NCBI RefSeq assembly: GCF_003284935.1
Contig: NZ_QMEV01000016.1
Location: 24,011-88,010, forward strand
Source of the DNA: Mycobacterium colombiense
GTDB lineage: Bacteria; Actinomycetota; Actinomycetes; Mycobacteriales; Mycobacteriaceae
DNA: 64,000 bases
Direction of reading: 5' to 3'
Shown: in pieces, positions 17,504 to 26,410 of the stretch
Numbering within the stretch: the first letter of the stretch is position 1
Layout: each line of letters opens with the position of its first letter
Position numbers and translations under genes: made by a program
Notes under the pieces: model-generated
The model's input: the letters and a program-made list of their open reading frames with translations, nothing else
Told to the model about the DNA's origin: nothing
Databases searched by the model: none

Positions 17504-20327
17504 CCAGTTGCGGCTCTGCCGTTTTCACGCGCGGCGTGACGGCGCGGCGGGGGAGCCGGCTGGGCCACCAGAACCACCGACCGAGCAGGGCCACGATCGA
17601 CGGCACGATGAACGCCCGCACCACCAACGTGTCCAGCAACAAACCGACCGCGACGGTCGTGCCGATCTGGGCCACGCTGAGCACGCTGCTCGTCAACAGT
17701 GCGAGCATGGTCAGGCCGAAGATGATGCCGGCGACGGTGACCACCCCGCCGGTGCCGCCGAAGGCCCGGATGATCCCGGTCTTGAGGCCCGCCGCGGCTT
17801 CCTGTTTGATGCGCAGCGCGAGCAACAGGTTGTAGTCCGCGCCGACGGCGATCAGCGCGATGAACGCGAAAGGCGCCACGGCCCAGTGCAGGTCCTGATG
17901 CAGCAGGTGCTGCCAGATCAGCACGCTGGCGCCGAGGGCCGAGGCGTAGGAGGTGACGACCGTCCCGACGACGACGAGCCCCGCGACCGGGCTGCGCAGC
18001 ATGGTCGTGACGATCAAGAAGATCAGCACCAGTGCGGCGCCCGCCAGCAGCGTGGCATCGCCGGCGACGAAGCGCTGCAGATCGGCCGTCACCGGGCCCA
18101 CGCCGGCCAGGTCGACCTCGGTCGGTGTCAGCGTCCCCTCCTTGGTGGCCTCCTTGATGGCCGCGCGCACGTGATCCGCCCGCTTGGCGCCGTCGACGCC
18201 CCACTCCGAGCCGTCACCATAGACGAGCAGGTACGCGGCGCGGCCGTTTTCGGAGATGAGGTGGCGCAGCGCGGTGGCATACCGGGGATCGGTCAACGCC
18301 CGCTGCGGCATGTAAAAGTCCCCCGCGGCACTGCCCTGGAACTGTGTGGCGATCTCGTTCAGGTAGTCGGTCAGTTGATGCATCTGGGGCCCGAGCGTGT
18401 CGGACACGGCCAGCAGGTCATGAGTGGCCGAACGCGCCTGTCCCAAGGCGTCTTTCATCGACGCCACGCTCTGGGGCAGGGCGGCCATCGCGGTGGCCGC
18501 GGTGCTCGAGCCGGTGGTCAGCTTGGCGGCGCCGGAACCCAGCCGGGTGGAGGTCTGCACCAGGCTGTCGACGGGCTGCAGCACCCGGTCCACCGTCGAG
18601 CAGATGGGATTGGCCGCGCAGTCGGGGGTCCGCCCGACGAAGTCGCGCAAGGGATCGAGGTAACCCGACACCGTCGTGACGTTGCGTTGCAGGCCGTCCA
18701 TGCCGGCCCGCATGTCTTCGGCGGCACCGGACATGTCCGCCAAACCCGCGCTGCCGCCGCGCAATCCGTTGCCCAACCCGTCGACGGCGCGCTGGGTCTG
18801 CGCCAGCGCGCCGTCCAGTTCGGAGACTCGCCGGAGGCGCTGCGTGAGCGAATCCATGGTGTCACCCAACTGACGACCGAGCACACCGGCCTGATAGCTC
18901 AGCGTCGCCTGGTCGGGGACCGTGCCGTCGGGGCGGCTGGCGGACTGCACCGCACGCACCCCGGGCACGGCCATGATGTGGCGGGTGATCCGCTCGATGA
19001 CGATCAGCCCGGCGGGGTTGCGCAGGTCGTGGTCGGCCTGGATCGCGATCACGTCGGGCAGCAACGAGTTCGCCGCGAAATGCCGGCCGGCGCTGGCATA
19101 ACCGCGGTTGGAGTCGGTGGACGACGGCGTGGCGGCGGGCTCGTTGAAGCCGACCCGCATGCCGGCCAATGGCAGCGCGACGAGTAGGCACAACCCCAGC
19201 GCAGCGACCAGGATCGGCCCGGGCCAGCGTGCCACCGACGTGCCCACGCGGCGCCAGCGCCGCGCGGTTCTGGATGGCCGCGGTTCCAGATACCCGCGGC
19301 GGATCGCCAGGCTCATCAGCGCGGGCGTCAACGTCAGCGCCGCGACCATGGTCGCGAGAATGCCGATGGAGCAGGGTAATCCGGCGCTGCGGAACGACCC
19401 GACCTTGGCGAACACCAGGCACGCCAGCGCGACCGAGACCGTCAATGCCGATCCGATCACCACCGGCGCGATGGAACGGTAGGCCTGCGTCAACGCCTGC
19501 GCCGGGGCGACACCGTTGCGGCGAGCTTCGTGATAGCGGCCGACCAGAAAAATCGCGTAGTCGGTGCCGGCGCCCAGGGTCATTGCCGCCATGAGCGCCA
19601 CCGAAAACAGCGACACCTCAACGACATTGGCCTGGCCGAGCGCGGCGACGATGGCCCGCGCCACGGCGAGCGCGAGGCCCACCGAGATGAGCGGGATCGC
19701 GGCCGCGACGGGCGAGCGGTACACCACGAGCAGCAACAGCAGGATGAGGCCGATGGTGGCCGCCGTGATGCCGAGCATCTGCCGGTCGATCGCGGAGAAC
19801 TCGTCGACGATCGTGGCGCCGGGACCGGTGACATGGACTTCCAGGCCCTGCGGCGGGGCGAGTCTGTGGATGGCGCCGCGCACGGCGTCCACCGAATCGC
19901 GCGCCTGCGCGGTGCCGAGCATCCCGGCGAGCCGCACCATGACGCTGGCCGCCTGGCCGTCGGAACTCTGTGCGACGGCGGCGGTGGCGGGCTGCGACCA
20001 CAGGTCGGTCACCGCATACACATGGCGCTGATCCGACCCCAGCGATGTCGTCAACGCGTCGTAGAAGCGCCGATCTTGCGGTGTCAGCCGCTGATTCCGT
20101 TCCAGCACAACGTAAACGAAGTTGTTGCTGGGCGTCTGGTTGAACAACTGCGCGGCCCGGGCGGCGGCGTGCGCGCTCGGCGCCCCGGGCGGCATGAAGG
20201 ACCGGGCATGCGTGTCGACGACTCGCTCCAGCTGGGGGACGGCGAGATTGGCGCCAGCGGCCGCCAGCACCCACAGCCCGATGATGAGGACCGCGTACCG
20301 CGAGGTCAGGCGCGCAAGGCTTCCCAT
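17484..20327 (-). CDS. MmpL family RND transporter
   Basis: 947 aa from the ATG at 20327; the longer reading from 20393 would overlap the upstream gene. Large inner-membrane exporter of lipids or siderophores. A first helix (YAVLIIGLWVLAAAGANLAVP) precedes a periplasmic loop and a helix bundle with DYAIFLVGRYHEARR. After the large second loop (about 380-710) comes the second bundle with DYNLLLALRIKQE. These duplicate the MMPL domain with its GxDY signature. No MmpS partner is next to it; instead a 126-aa gene lies 4 bases upstream. The substrate cannot be read from the sequence. The gene overlaps eccC end-to-end by 20 bases. Confidence 0.9.
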   Translation of the reverse strand: MGSLARLTSRYAVLIIGLWVLAAAGANLAVPQLERVVDTHARSFMPPGAPSAHAAARAAQLFNQTPSNNFVYVVLERNQRLTPQDRRFYDALTTSLGSDQRHVYAVTDLWSQPATAAVAQSSDGQAASVMVRLAGMLGTAQARDSVDAVRGAIHRLAPPQGLEVHVTGPGATIVDEFSAIDRQMLGITAATIGLILLLLLVVYRSPVAAAIPLISVGLALAVARAIVAALGQANVVEVSLFSVALMAAMTLGAGTDYAIFLVGRYHEARRNGVAPAQALTQAYRSIAPVVIGSALTVSVALACLVFAKVGSFRSAGLPCSIGILATMVAALTLTPALMSLAIRRGYLEPRPSRTARRWRRVGTSVARWPGPILVAALGLCLLVALPLAGMRVGFNEPAATPSSTDSNRGYASAGRHFAANSLLPDVIAIQADHDLRNPAGLIVIERITRHIMAVPGVRAVQSASRPDGTVPDQATLSYQAGVLGRQLGDTMDSLTQRLRRVSELDGALAQTQRAVDGLGNGLRGGSAGLADMSGAAEDMRAGMDGLQRNVTTVSGYLDPLRDFVGRTPDCAANPICSTVDRVLQPVDSLVQTSTRLGSGAAKLTTGSSTAATAMAALPQSVASMKDALGQARSATHDLLAVSDTLGPQMHQLTDYLNEIATQFQGSAAGDFYMPQRALTDPRYATALRHLISENGRAAYLLVYGDGSEWGVDGAKRADHVRAAIKEATKEGTLTPTEVDLAGVGPVTADLQRFVAGDATLLAGAALVLIFLIVTTMLRSPVAGLVVVGTVVTSYASALGASVLIWQHLLHQDLHWAVAPFAFIALIAVGADYNLLLALRIKQEAAAGLKTGIIRAFGGTGGVVTVAGIIFGLTMLALLTSSVLSVAQIGTTVAVGLLLDTLVVRAFIVPSIVALLGRWFWWPSRLPRRAVTPRVKTAEPQLVTAGAV

Positions 20328-20331
20328 TCGG

Positions 20332-20712
20332 TCATGCAACGGTCTGCCGATCCCCGGTGGGCCCGCCGAACAGGCCCACGGCCACATGCTCACCGCGAGT
20401 AAGGGACCGCACCCGCAGCGACCGGCGGGCGCCGATCTTGACCAGCGCGTGCAATCCGGGCTCGGCGGCTTCGAGATCGGCGCGCACCTGCTCGGCCGAC
20501 GCTCCCTCGTGGGCCGCCTGATCCAGCTTGGCCACCAGCATGGTGATCCATCGCTGGCCGAGCAAAAGCATCAAGCCCTCCTCGTCGCCGAACAGCTCGG
20601 ACACCTGGGATGACTTGTCGATCAACGCAAGTGCCGCCTCGGGGTCCGTCTCGGCGGCTTTGATCACCTGGGCCATGAAGGCCATGCGGTCGTGCAGCAG
20701 TGTCCATGTCAT
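20332..20712 (-). CDS. small cytoplasmic protein in an operon with MmpL
   Basis: 126 aa, starting MTWTLLHDRMAFM. It is mostly helical with no membrane segment. Asp/Glu-rich helices come first (KAAETDPEAALALIDKSSQVSELFGDEEGLMLLLGQRW), then a region with ARRSLRVRSLTRGEH. The stop is 4 bases before the mmpL start, so the two are surely co-transcribed. I do not recognise the family. A regulatory or adaptor role for the transporter is only a guess. Upstream, 133 bases separate it from the divergent kinase gene. Confidence 0.65.
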   Translation of the reverse strand: MTWTLLHDRMAFMAQVIKAAETDPEAALALIDKSSQVSELFGDEEGLMLLLGQRWITMLVAKLDQAAHEGASAEQVRADLEAAEPGLHALVKIGARRSLRVRSLTRGEHVAVGLFGGPTGDRQTVA

Positions 20713-20845
20713 GACTCGACGCTAGGAAAGCGAGCGGCTGTTGCGCGTCGTGCCGAAGTGCAGTCTTTGTCTCCTACCACGGGCGGAGACACATGCCGCC
20801 CGCAGGAGGATGTGGCGAAGTGCCGGGCTCTTCTAGGATTGGACG

Positions 20846-22063
20846 ATGTTGCGCGCCGCAGCGGATCACCTGCGGGAACTGGTTCGCCGACGAAGCGAAC
20901 TGATTCCCGTCGGTATCACCTGGGCGGCGCTGATTTCCGTCGACGTCGCCCTGGTGTTCGGTGGGGTGATCGGGACGCTGCAGCGGCCCGTCGCGGACCT
21001 GCCCGTGGCGCTGACGGCGTTCGCCATAGCCCTGTCGCCCTCGTTCGCGTTCATGGTCTTCAACATGAAGATGACCCCGGGGCCGTTGTGGGCGACCTGG
21101 TTGGCCTCCTCCGCGCTGACCATGTTCGGCACGTCGGCGCCGATTCACGCCGATTTCGCCCCGGCGTTGTTGGTCCTGATGGTCTTGGTCGTCGCGACAT
21201 TGGCGTCGGTCTGGGGCGGGATCCTCGCGGCCGCGTCGGCGGCGGGACTCTTGGTCACCGCGTCCGCGCTACACCGCCTCGACACGGTGGTGTTGTACCT
21301 CGGTTTCATCGCGGTGGGGTGGCTGCTCGGCTACCTGATGCGCACCCAGCGGTTGTTGCTGGCCGAACAGATCGAGGCGCAGGACATGCTGGCCGAGCAC
21401 GCCGCCGCCGACGAGCGGCGGCGCATCGCACGCGAAGTGCACGACGTCATCGCCCATTCGCTGAGCATCACGCTGTTGCATGTCACCGGGGCGCGGCGGG
21501 CGCTGCAGCAGGACCGTGACGTCGACGACGCCGTCGACGCGTTGGAACAGGCCGAACGGCTGGGCCGCCAGGCGATGGCCGATATCCGTCGTACCGTCGG
21601 GCTGCTCGACAACTGGCCGACCAAGACCGCCCAGACCGCACCCGAACCCGGTATCGACGACATCGCGGTGCTCGTCGAGGGTTTCCAGCGGGCCGGTCTG
21701 GCCGTCGCGCTGTGCGTCGAAGGGCCCACCGATCACGTCTCGGCCGCGGTCGGCCTCGCCCTGTACCGCATCACCCAGGAATCACTGGCCAACATCGCCA
21801 AGCATGCGCCCGAGTCCAAAGCCGGTGTGGTGCTGGATATTTCGCCGATATCGGTGAGACTCGCGGTCACCAACCTGCTTCCCGCGGCGGTGACGGCCAC
21901 GCGGTCACCCGAGGGGCGCGGCTTACGCGGGATGCGACAGCGCGTCGAGCTGCTCGGCGGAGCCATCGACGCCGGCCCGACCCGCGATGGATGGTCGGTG
22001 TGCGCGGAAATACCCCTGCACGAAGGCGATACGGCGTGGCGGCCATGGTGGTGCAAGGCATGA
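20846..22063 (+). CDS. sensor histidine kinase, NarX/DesK type
   Basis: 405 aa. Four to five N-terminal membrane helices (about 25-170) form the sensor part. A HisKA_3 dimerisation helix follows, with RRRIAREVHDVIAHSL and the phospho-acceptor His199. The C-terminal HATPase domain includes ALYRITQESLANIAKHAPESK and a GxGLRGMR motif. It autophosphorylates and passes the phosphate to the response regulator whose ATG overlaps its stop codon (ATGA at 22060-22063). Being divergent from the mmpL pair it may regulate that transporter; this is inferred from position only. Confidence 0.92.
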   Translation: MLRAAADHLRELVRRRSELIPVGITWAALISVDVALVFGGVIGTLQRPVADLPVALTAFAIALSPSFAFMVFNMKMTPGPLWATWLASSALTMFGTSAPIHADFAPALLVLMVLVVATLASVWGGILAAASAAGLLVTASALHRLDTVVLYLGFIAVGWLLGYLMRTQRLLLAEQIEAQDMLAEHAAADERRRIAREVHDVIAHSLSITLLHVTGARRALQQDRDVDDAVDALEQAERLGRQAMADIRRTVGLLDNWPTKTAQTAPEPGIDDIAVLVEGFQRAGLAVALCVEGPTDHVSAAVGLALYRITQESLANIAKHAPESKAGVVLDISPISVRLAVTNLLPAAVTATRSPEGRGLRGMRQRVELLGGAIDAGPTRDGWSVCAEIPLHEGDTAWRPWWCKA

Positions 22064-22716
22064 TCGACGCGGCACCCGAGATCACCGTGCTGCTCGTCGA
22101 CGACCAGGACCTGGTGCGGTCGGGGCTGCGCCGGATCTTGCGTCGCAAGGACGGTTTCGTCATCGTCGCGGAGTGCGCCGATGGAGACGAGGTGCCCGCG
22201 GCCGTGGCCGAGCACCGCCCCGACGTCGTCGTGATGGACCTGCGGATGCGCCGCGTCGACGGGATCGAGGCGACGCGCAGGCTGGGTGGCCGGCCGCCGG
22301 TGCTGGCGCTGACCACCTTCAACGAGGACGAGCTGCTCTCGGGGGCGCTGCGTGCCGGCGCGGCCGGCTTCGTGCTCAAGGACTCCTCGGCCGAGGAGTT
22401 GATCCGCGCGGTGCGGGCCGTCGCCCGGGGCGACAGCTATCTCGACCCGGCGGTGACCTCCCGTGTGCTGACCACCTACCGCAAGGCCGCTCCCGGACCC
22501 CGGGGCACGGCGATCGGCGAGCTGACCACCCGCGAGCTCGACGTGCTGACGTTGATCGGACAGGGCCTGTCCAACACCGAGATCGCCGACCAGCTGTGCA
22601 TTTCGGGCGTCACCGTCAAGAGCCATATCGGGCGGATATTCGGAAAGCTCGATCTGCGCGACCGTGCTGCCGCGATCGTCTACGCCTACGACAACGGCAT
22701 CGTCGCCCCGCGCTGA
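22060..22716 (+). CDS. response regulator, NarL/LuxR family
   Basis: 218 aa from the ATG at 22060, overlapping the kinase stop by 4 bases. The receiver domain has the acidic pair DD at 14-15 and the phospho-acceptor Asp60 in VVMDLRM; conserved Thr (ALTTFNE) and Lys (VLKDSS) are present. The C-terminal LuxR helix-turn-helix reads TTRELDVLTLIGQGLSNTEIADQL and SGVTVKSHI. It is the cognate partner of the kinase at 20846-22063. Confidence 0.93.
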   Translation: MIDAAPEITVLLVDDQDLVRSGLRRILRRKDGFVIVAECADGDEVPAAVAEHRPDVVVMDLRMRRVDGIEATRRLGGRPPVLALTTFNEDELLSGALRAGAAGFVLKDSSAEELIRAVRAVARGDSYLDPAVTSRVLTTYRKAAPGPRGTAIGELTTRELDVLTLIGQGLSNTEIADQLCISGVTVKSHIGRIFGKLDLRDRAAAIVYAYDNGIVAPR

Positions 22717-22720
22717 CGAC

Positions 22721-23098
22721 CTATAAGGGCGCCGTCTGCTCGGCCAGGTTCAGCAGAACGTACGCGATGCACACCAGGAAATTGATCACCACCATGACCA
22801 GACCCGCGAACATCAGCGACCGGGCACCGCGGCGCCTGAGGCGCTTGTAACGCGCGGCACGCAATTCGCGGTCGAGCCGGATCGCGATCAGCGCGAAGTT
22901 CACGTTCATCAATTCGTGGGCGGCCAGCGGCGCGCCCTCCAGCATTTGGCGCAACCGCTCCGGTGCCGTTCGAACACCCACCCGCTCGAAGCTGTGGCAC
23001 AGCCGTAGCGCCCGCCGTCGGCGAAGCGTTTCGTATGGCAGCCGAAGCCGCCGCGCGAGTTGCCCTCGATCGTCCCCCCAGGGGTAAGACGGGGTCAT
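22721..23098 (-). CDS. small membrane protein of unknown function
   Basis: 125 aa from the ATG at 23098 (MTPSYPWGDDRGQLARRL). A longer reading from 23179 would overlap the oxygenase gene. A basic, Arg-rich cytoplasmic part leads to one or two C-terminal membrane stretches (SLMFAGLVMVVINFLVCIAYVLL). It converges on the response regulator with only 4 bases between the stops. I do not recognise the family. Confidence 0.55.
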   Translation of the reverse strand: MTPSYPWGDDRGQLARRLRLPYETLRRRRALRLCHSFERVGVRTAPERLRQMLEGAPLAAHELMNVNFALIAIRLDRELRAARYKRLRRRGARSLMFAGLVMVVINFLVCIAYVLLNLAEQTAPL

Positions 23099-23165
23099 CA
23101 CAAGCGGGATTCTAAATCGCTCGGCGCCGCTTTGGCGCTGTGAACACGAATTATGTTGCGGGAGA

Positions 23166-24506
23166 TCACTTCGCCGCACCGCCGCTCATTTGCTGGGATG
23201 CGGGCAACTCGAGATAGCGCTCCAGGTTGCGATGCATGTTGATGACGCGGCGTTCCTCGCTGGACAACACGAGATGGGTGAAGCCGGGTTGGTGCATGCC
23301 GCGCTGCAAGCCGGGGAGCACCGCGATGTCTTGCGTGAGCACCACCCCGGGCTCGGCCGACTCGGCGGCCATGCGGACATCTGTCGGTTTGGTGCGCGGC
23401 GCGCCCGGCGGCATGCGCGTCATCAAGAACATGACCAGCTCGCCCTTGTCGGGGGAGGGGTCGGCGGCGGGGCGCGAGCACATGACGGTCAGGTGGTCGG
23501 CGTTGGCGAGCAGTGTCATGTTAGGAAACACGTTGTACTGGTGCAATCGGGTCATTCGGTCGGTGTCAGCCCAGGTGAGATCCACGCCGCGGCTCGCGGC
23601 GAATGCCCGGGTCCGGTCGGCGATCAGGTCGGCGACCGTCTGCCCGGGCCGGCGTTCGTCGGCCGGGAAGGGGATGCCCTCGGCCGCACCCATCAGCGCT
23701 CCCTGCGTATACACGTAGGCGTTCCACACCTCTTCGTCACTCAGCGCGCCGTCAAAGCGCGGGCTCTGCACACCGTAGGGCTGGTCCGACTTCCCGGTAT
23801 GACCCCAAATGCGTTGCGGCGCATGGATGTCGTCGACGCAGCGCAGCAGCTCGGGGTGCAGGGTCTGGATGTGGTAGGTCTCGCTGTATCCGTCGGCGAT
23901 CGTTTTCCAGTTGGCGTCGACCTCGACGGTGAGCGTGGCGTAGCAGTGGAAATCCTCCAGGTGGCACCAGGCGATGTCGTCGGGCACCGCCTCCAGGTAC
24001 TCGGTCAACGACACCGCGCCCTGGTCCAGGTTGACGAAGACGAGCCCCGCCCAGGTGTCGACCCGCGCCGGTAGCAGCGGAAAGTCGGACATGCTCAGCG
24101 CGCCGAAGCCCTTGCGGTTGGGCACCCGTTTGAGCGCGCCGGCCAGGTCCCACGTCCAGCCGTGGTAGCCGCACTTGAGTTCGTGCAGACCCGACCCCGA
24201 CCCGGTACACAGCGAATTGCCGCGGTGCCGGCAGACGTTCTGGAACGCGCGGAGCACCCCGTCGTCGTCACGGACGATCAGCACCCCGTAAGGGCCGCAT
24301 CGGTATTCGAAATAGTCGCCGGGCGCCGCGACGTGGTCGATCATGCAGGCCAGCTGCCACACCCTCGGCCACATCCGCTGCGCCTCGAGCGCGGCGAAGG
24401 CGGGGGAGTAGTAACGCTCGGCGGGCACCAGCGCCGGGCTTTCCGGCGGGGTGCCGATGGCATCCTCGTCGCGGGTCCGCGCCGGATTGCCGGCCGTCGT
24501 TGCCAT
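23166..24506 (-). CDS. Rieske-type ring-hydroxylating oxygenase, alpha subunit
   Basis: 446 aa. The Rieske [2Fe-2S] ligands are Cys92-x-His94 (CRHRGN) and Cys112-x2-His115 (CGYHGW). The catalytic domain has the mononuclear iron ligands in YHIQTLHPE (His212, His217). It should insert oxygen into an organic substrate using electrons from a separate reductase, which is not encoded nearby. It is last in a leftward operon, 12 bases after the amidohydrolase. Its substrate is unknown; the neighbours (deacylase, small-molecule kinase) suggest stepwise breakdown of an amide- or hydroxyl-bearing compound. Confidence 0.9.
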   Translation of the reverse strand: MATTAGNPARTRDEDAIGTPPESPALVPAERYYSPAFAALEAQRMWPRVWQLACMIDHVAAPGDYFEYRCGPYGVLIVRDDDGVLRAFQNVCRHRGNSLCTGSGSGLHELKCGYHGWTWDLAGALKRVPNRKGFGALSMSDFPLLPARVDTWAGLVFVNLDQGAVSLTEYLEAVPDDIAWCHLEDFHCYATLTVEVDANWKTIADGYSETYHIQTLHPELLRCVDDIHAPQRIWGHTGKSDQPYGVQSPRFDGALSDEEVWNAYVYTQGALMGAAEGIPFPADERRPGQTVADLIADRTRAFAASRGVDLTWADTDRMTRLHQYNVFPNMTLLANADHLTVMCSRPAADPSPDKGELVMFLMTRMPPGAPRTKPTDVRMAAESAEPGVVLTQDIAVLPGLQRGMHQPGFTHLVLSSEERRVINMHRNLERYLELPASQQMSGGAAK

Positions 24507-24518
24507 CGAGGCGAGCTC

Positions 24519-26279
24519 TTAACGGGCTCCGCGGACCAGGCGGCCGGGGCGCGCCCCGGTGTCGACGTCGTTGCGGCGGGTCACCGTCCCGCTGACGATG
24601 GTCGCGGCATAGCCGCTGGCCCCCTGCAGGATTCGGTTTCCACCGGCGGGCAGGTCGAACGCCATCGCCGCCGGATGCAGTGTCAGCGCGTCCATGTCGA
24701 TGACGTTGATGTCGGCCTTCTTGCCCGGTTCGATGGTGCCGCGGTCGGTGAGGCCAAACAGGTGCGCGGTGTCGCGCGATTGCTTACGGATCACGTACTC
24801 CAGCGACAGCTTCTCGCCGCGGCGCCGGTCGCGCGCCCAGTGCGTGAGCAGGAACGTGGGGTAGGACGCGTCGCAGATCATCCCGCAGTGGGCGCCGCCG
24901 TCGGAAAGCCCGAGCACCCCGGCGGGGTGCAGCATCATCTCGCGGATCGCGTCGTGATTGCCGTCGGCATAGTTGAACAGCGGCAGCATCAGCATGTTGG
25001 TCGCGTTCGACTCCAGCATGAGGTCGTACAGCGTCGACAACGGGTCCTCGCCACGCGCCTGGGCGATGGCCGCGACCGTGCGGTCCGGCGTGGGCTCGTA
25101 GTCCGGCGGGTTGCCGAGCGCATACAGCCGTCCCAGCGAGTGCTGGACGAGGGCGAACATCCCGTCGAACAACAACGTGGGGTCGGGGGGAAGGTCGTCC
25201 TCGGACAGGATCGCCGCCTTCACGGCGGGGTCGGCCAGCCGCAAGGTGAGCTCGTCGCGGCTGCACTCGGCCTTCAACCGCCGATAGGTGGGCCGGTGAC
25301 TGAACCCGTGGTGGCCTTGGAAGCCGATCATCATGCCGAAGGGACGCGCCGCGATCTGTGGGTAGAGGCGGGCGCCCGCGGCGTGTGCGTCCGCGGACAG
25401 GTCGAGCATCTCCCGCCACAGTTTCGGATCGGCGTCCACCTGGATCAGCGCGAAGGACACCGCCCGGTCGATCTCGCCGCTCAGCCGCCGCATCCAGTCC
25501 AATTCCTTTTTGGGTCCGATGATGTCCTCGCCCGCCGCGCCTTGCGGGGCCAGCTCGAACACCGCCTGACCGCCGGCCGCCATCGCGCGGCCGAGGCCGA
25601 AGAGCTCTTCCTCGGCGGCGAACGTGCCGGGCACCGGCTCGCCGTCCATCGCGCGGTGGCCCATCGTGCGCGACGTGGAAAAGCCGAGCGCCCCGGCCTC
25701 GATCGCCTCGCGAACCAGCCGCCCCATCGCCTCGATGTCCTCGGGGGTGGCCGGTTCGTTGCGCGCGCCCCGCTCACCCATGGCGTAGGCGCGCACGGCG
25801 CCGTGCGCGACCTGGCTGCCGACGTCGACGGCGAACTTCTGCTTGCCGACCGCGTCGAGGTACTCGGGGTAGGTCTCCCATCCCCAGGTGATGCCCTCGG
25901 TGAGCGCGGTACCGGGAATGTCCTCGACGCCCTCCATCAGCTCGATCAGCCACTGCTCGGTGCCGGGCCGCACGGGCGCGAAGCCAACGCCGCAGTTGCC
26001 GGTGACGATCGTGGTCACGCCGTGGCCGCTGGAGGGTTCCAGCAGGCTGTCCCAGCTGACCTGGCCGTCGTAGTGGGTGTGGATGTCGACGAAGCCGGGT
26101 GCCACCACATGCCCTGTCGCATCGATGGTTTCGGCCGCCTCCCCGCTCAGCGTGGGACCATCGGCGGAGCGCGGCACGACGTCGACGATCTTGCCGTCCT
26201 TGATGCCGATGTCAGCGAGATAGCGTTGCGCGCCCGTGCCGTCGACGACCGTGCCACCGATGATCTTCAGGTCGAACAT
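24519..26279 (-). CDS. N-acyl-D-amino-acid deacylase-like amidohydrolase
   Basis: 586 aa, Amidohydrolase_3 family. The N-terminal beta sandwich ([15 protein letters not shown]) is followed by the metal site [22 protein letters not shown] marks the D-aminoacylase/dihydroorotase-like subgroup. [16 protein letters not shown] carries a late metal-site residue, and the C-terminal part returns to the sandwich (TVTRRNDV). It probably hydrolyses an amide bond of a small molecule. GGGGAG precedes the ATG at 26279. It lies between the oxygenase and the kinase gene on the same strand. Confidence 0.88.
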   Translation of the reverse strand: MFDLKIIGGTVVDGTGAQRYLADIGIKDGKIVDVVPRSADGPTLSGEAAETIDATGHVVAPGFVDIHTHYDGQVSWDSLLEPSSGHGVTTIVTGNCGVGFAPVRPGTEQWLIELMEGVEDIPGTALTEGITWGWETYPEYLDAVGKQKFAVDVGSQVAHGAVRAYAMGERGARNEPATPEDIEAMGRLVREAIEAGALGFSTSRTMGHRAMDGEPVPGTFAAEEELFGLGRAMAAGGQAVFELAPQGAAGEDIIGPKKELDWMRRLSGEIDRAVSFALIQVDADPKLWREMLDLSADAHAAGARLYPQIAARPFGMMIGFQGHHGFSHRPTYRRLKAECSRDELTLRLADPAVKAAILSEDDLPPDPTLLFDGMFALVQHSLGRLYALGNPPDYEPTPDRTVAAIAQARGEDPLSTLYDLMLESNATNMLMLPLFNYADGNHDAIREMMLHPAGVLGLSDGGAHCGMICDASYPTFLLTHWARDRRRGEKLSLEYVIRKQSRDTAHLFGLTDRGTIEPGKKADINVIDMDALTLHPAAMAFDLPAGGNRILQGASGYAATIVSGTVTRRNDVDTGARPGRLVRGAR

Positions 26280-26343
26280 GAGACTCCCCTTCGCCGGGTC
26301 GCGGGCTGTCCCTGGCGGGCTGAGCGCACGGCACGCAGGATTT

Positions 26344-26360
26344 CGCTACGGTAGGTAGCG
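26344..26360. promoter_or_regulatory. palindrome CGCTAC-N5-GTAGCG before the amidohydrolase gene
   Basis: A perfect 6-5-6 inverted repeat lies 65 bases upstream of the amidohydrolase start, in the 131-base gap after the kinase gene. It has the form of a repressor site and may mark an internal promoter; no regulator can be assigned. Confidence 0.35.
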
Positions 26361-26410
26361 TAACTCGTGGCGCGGCGAAGGCAATAGCCTCGGCGGAATT
26401 GGCCCGGGCG

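Noticed and set aside
17508..19187. 559-aa plus-strand open frame antisense to mmpL
   Set aside because: High GC removes stops on the opposite strand; the translation is His/Arg/Gly-rich without domain features, while mmpL on the minus strand has full family motifs.
24162..26354. 730-aa plus-strand open frame antisense to the amidohydrolase and oxygenase
   Set aside because: Mirror of a well-supported gene; no recognisable motif and no ribosome site.
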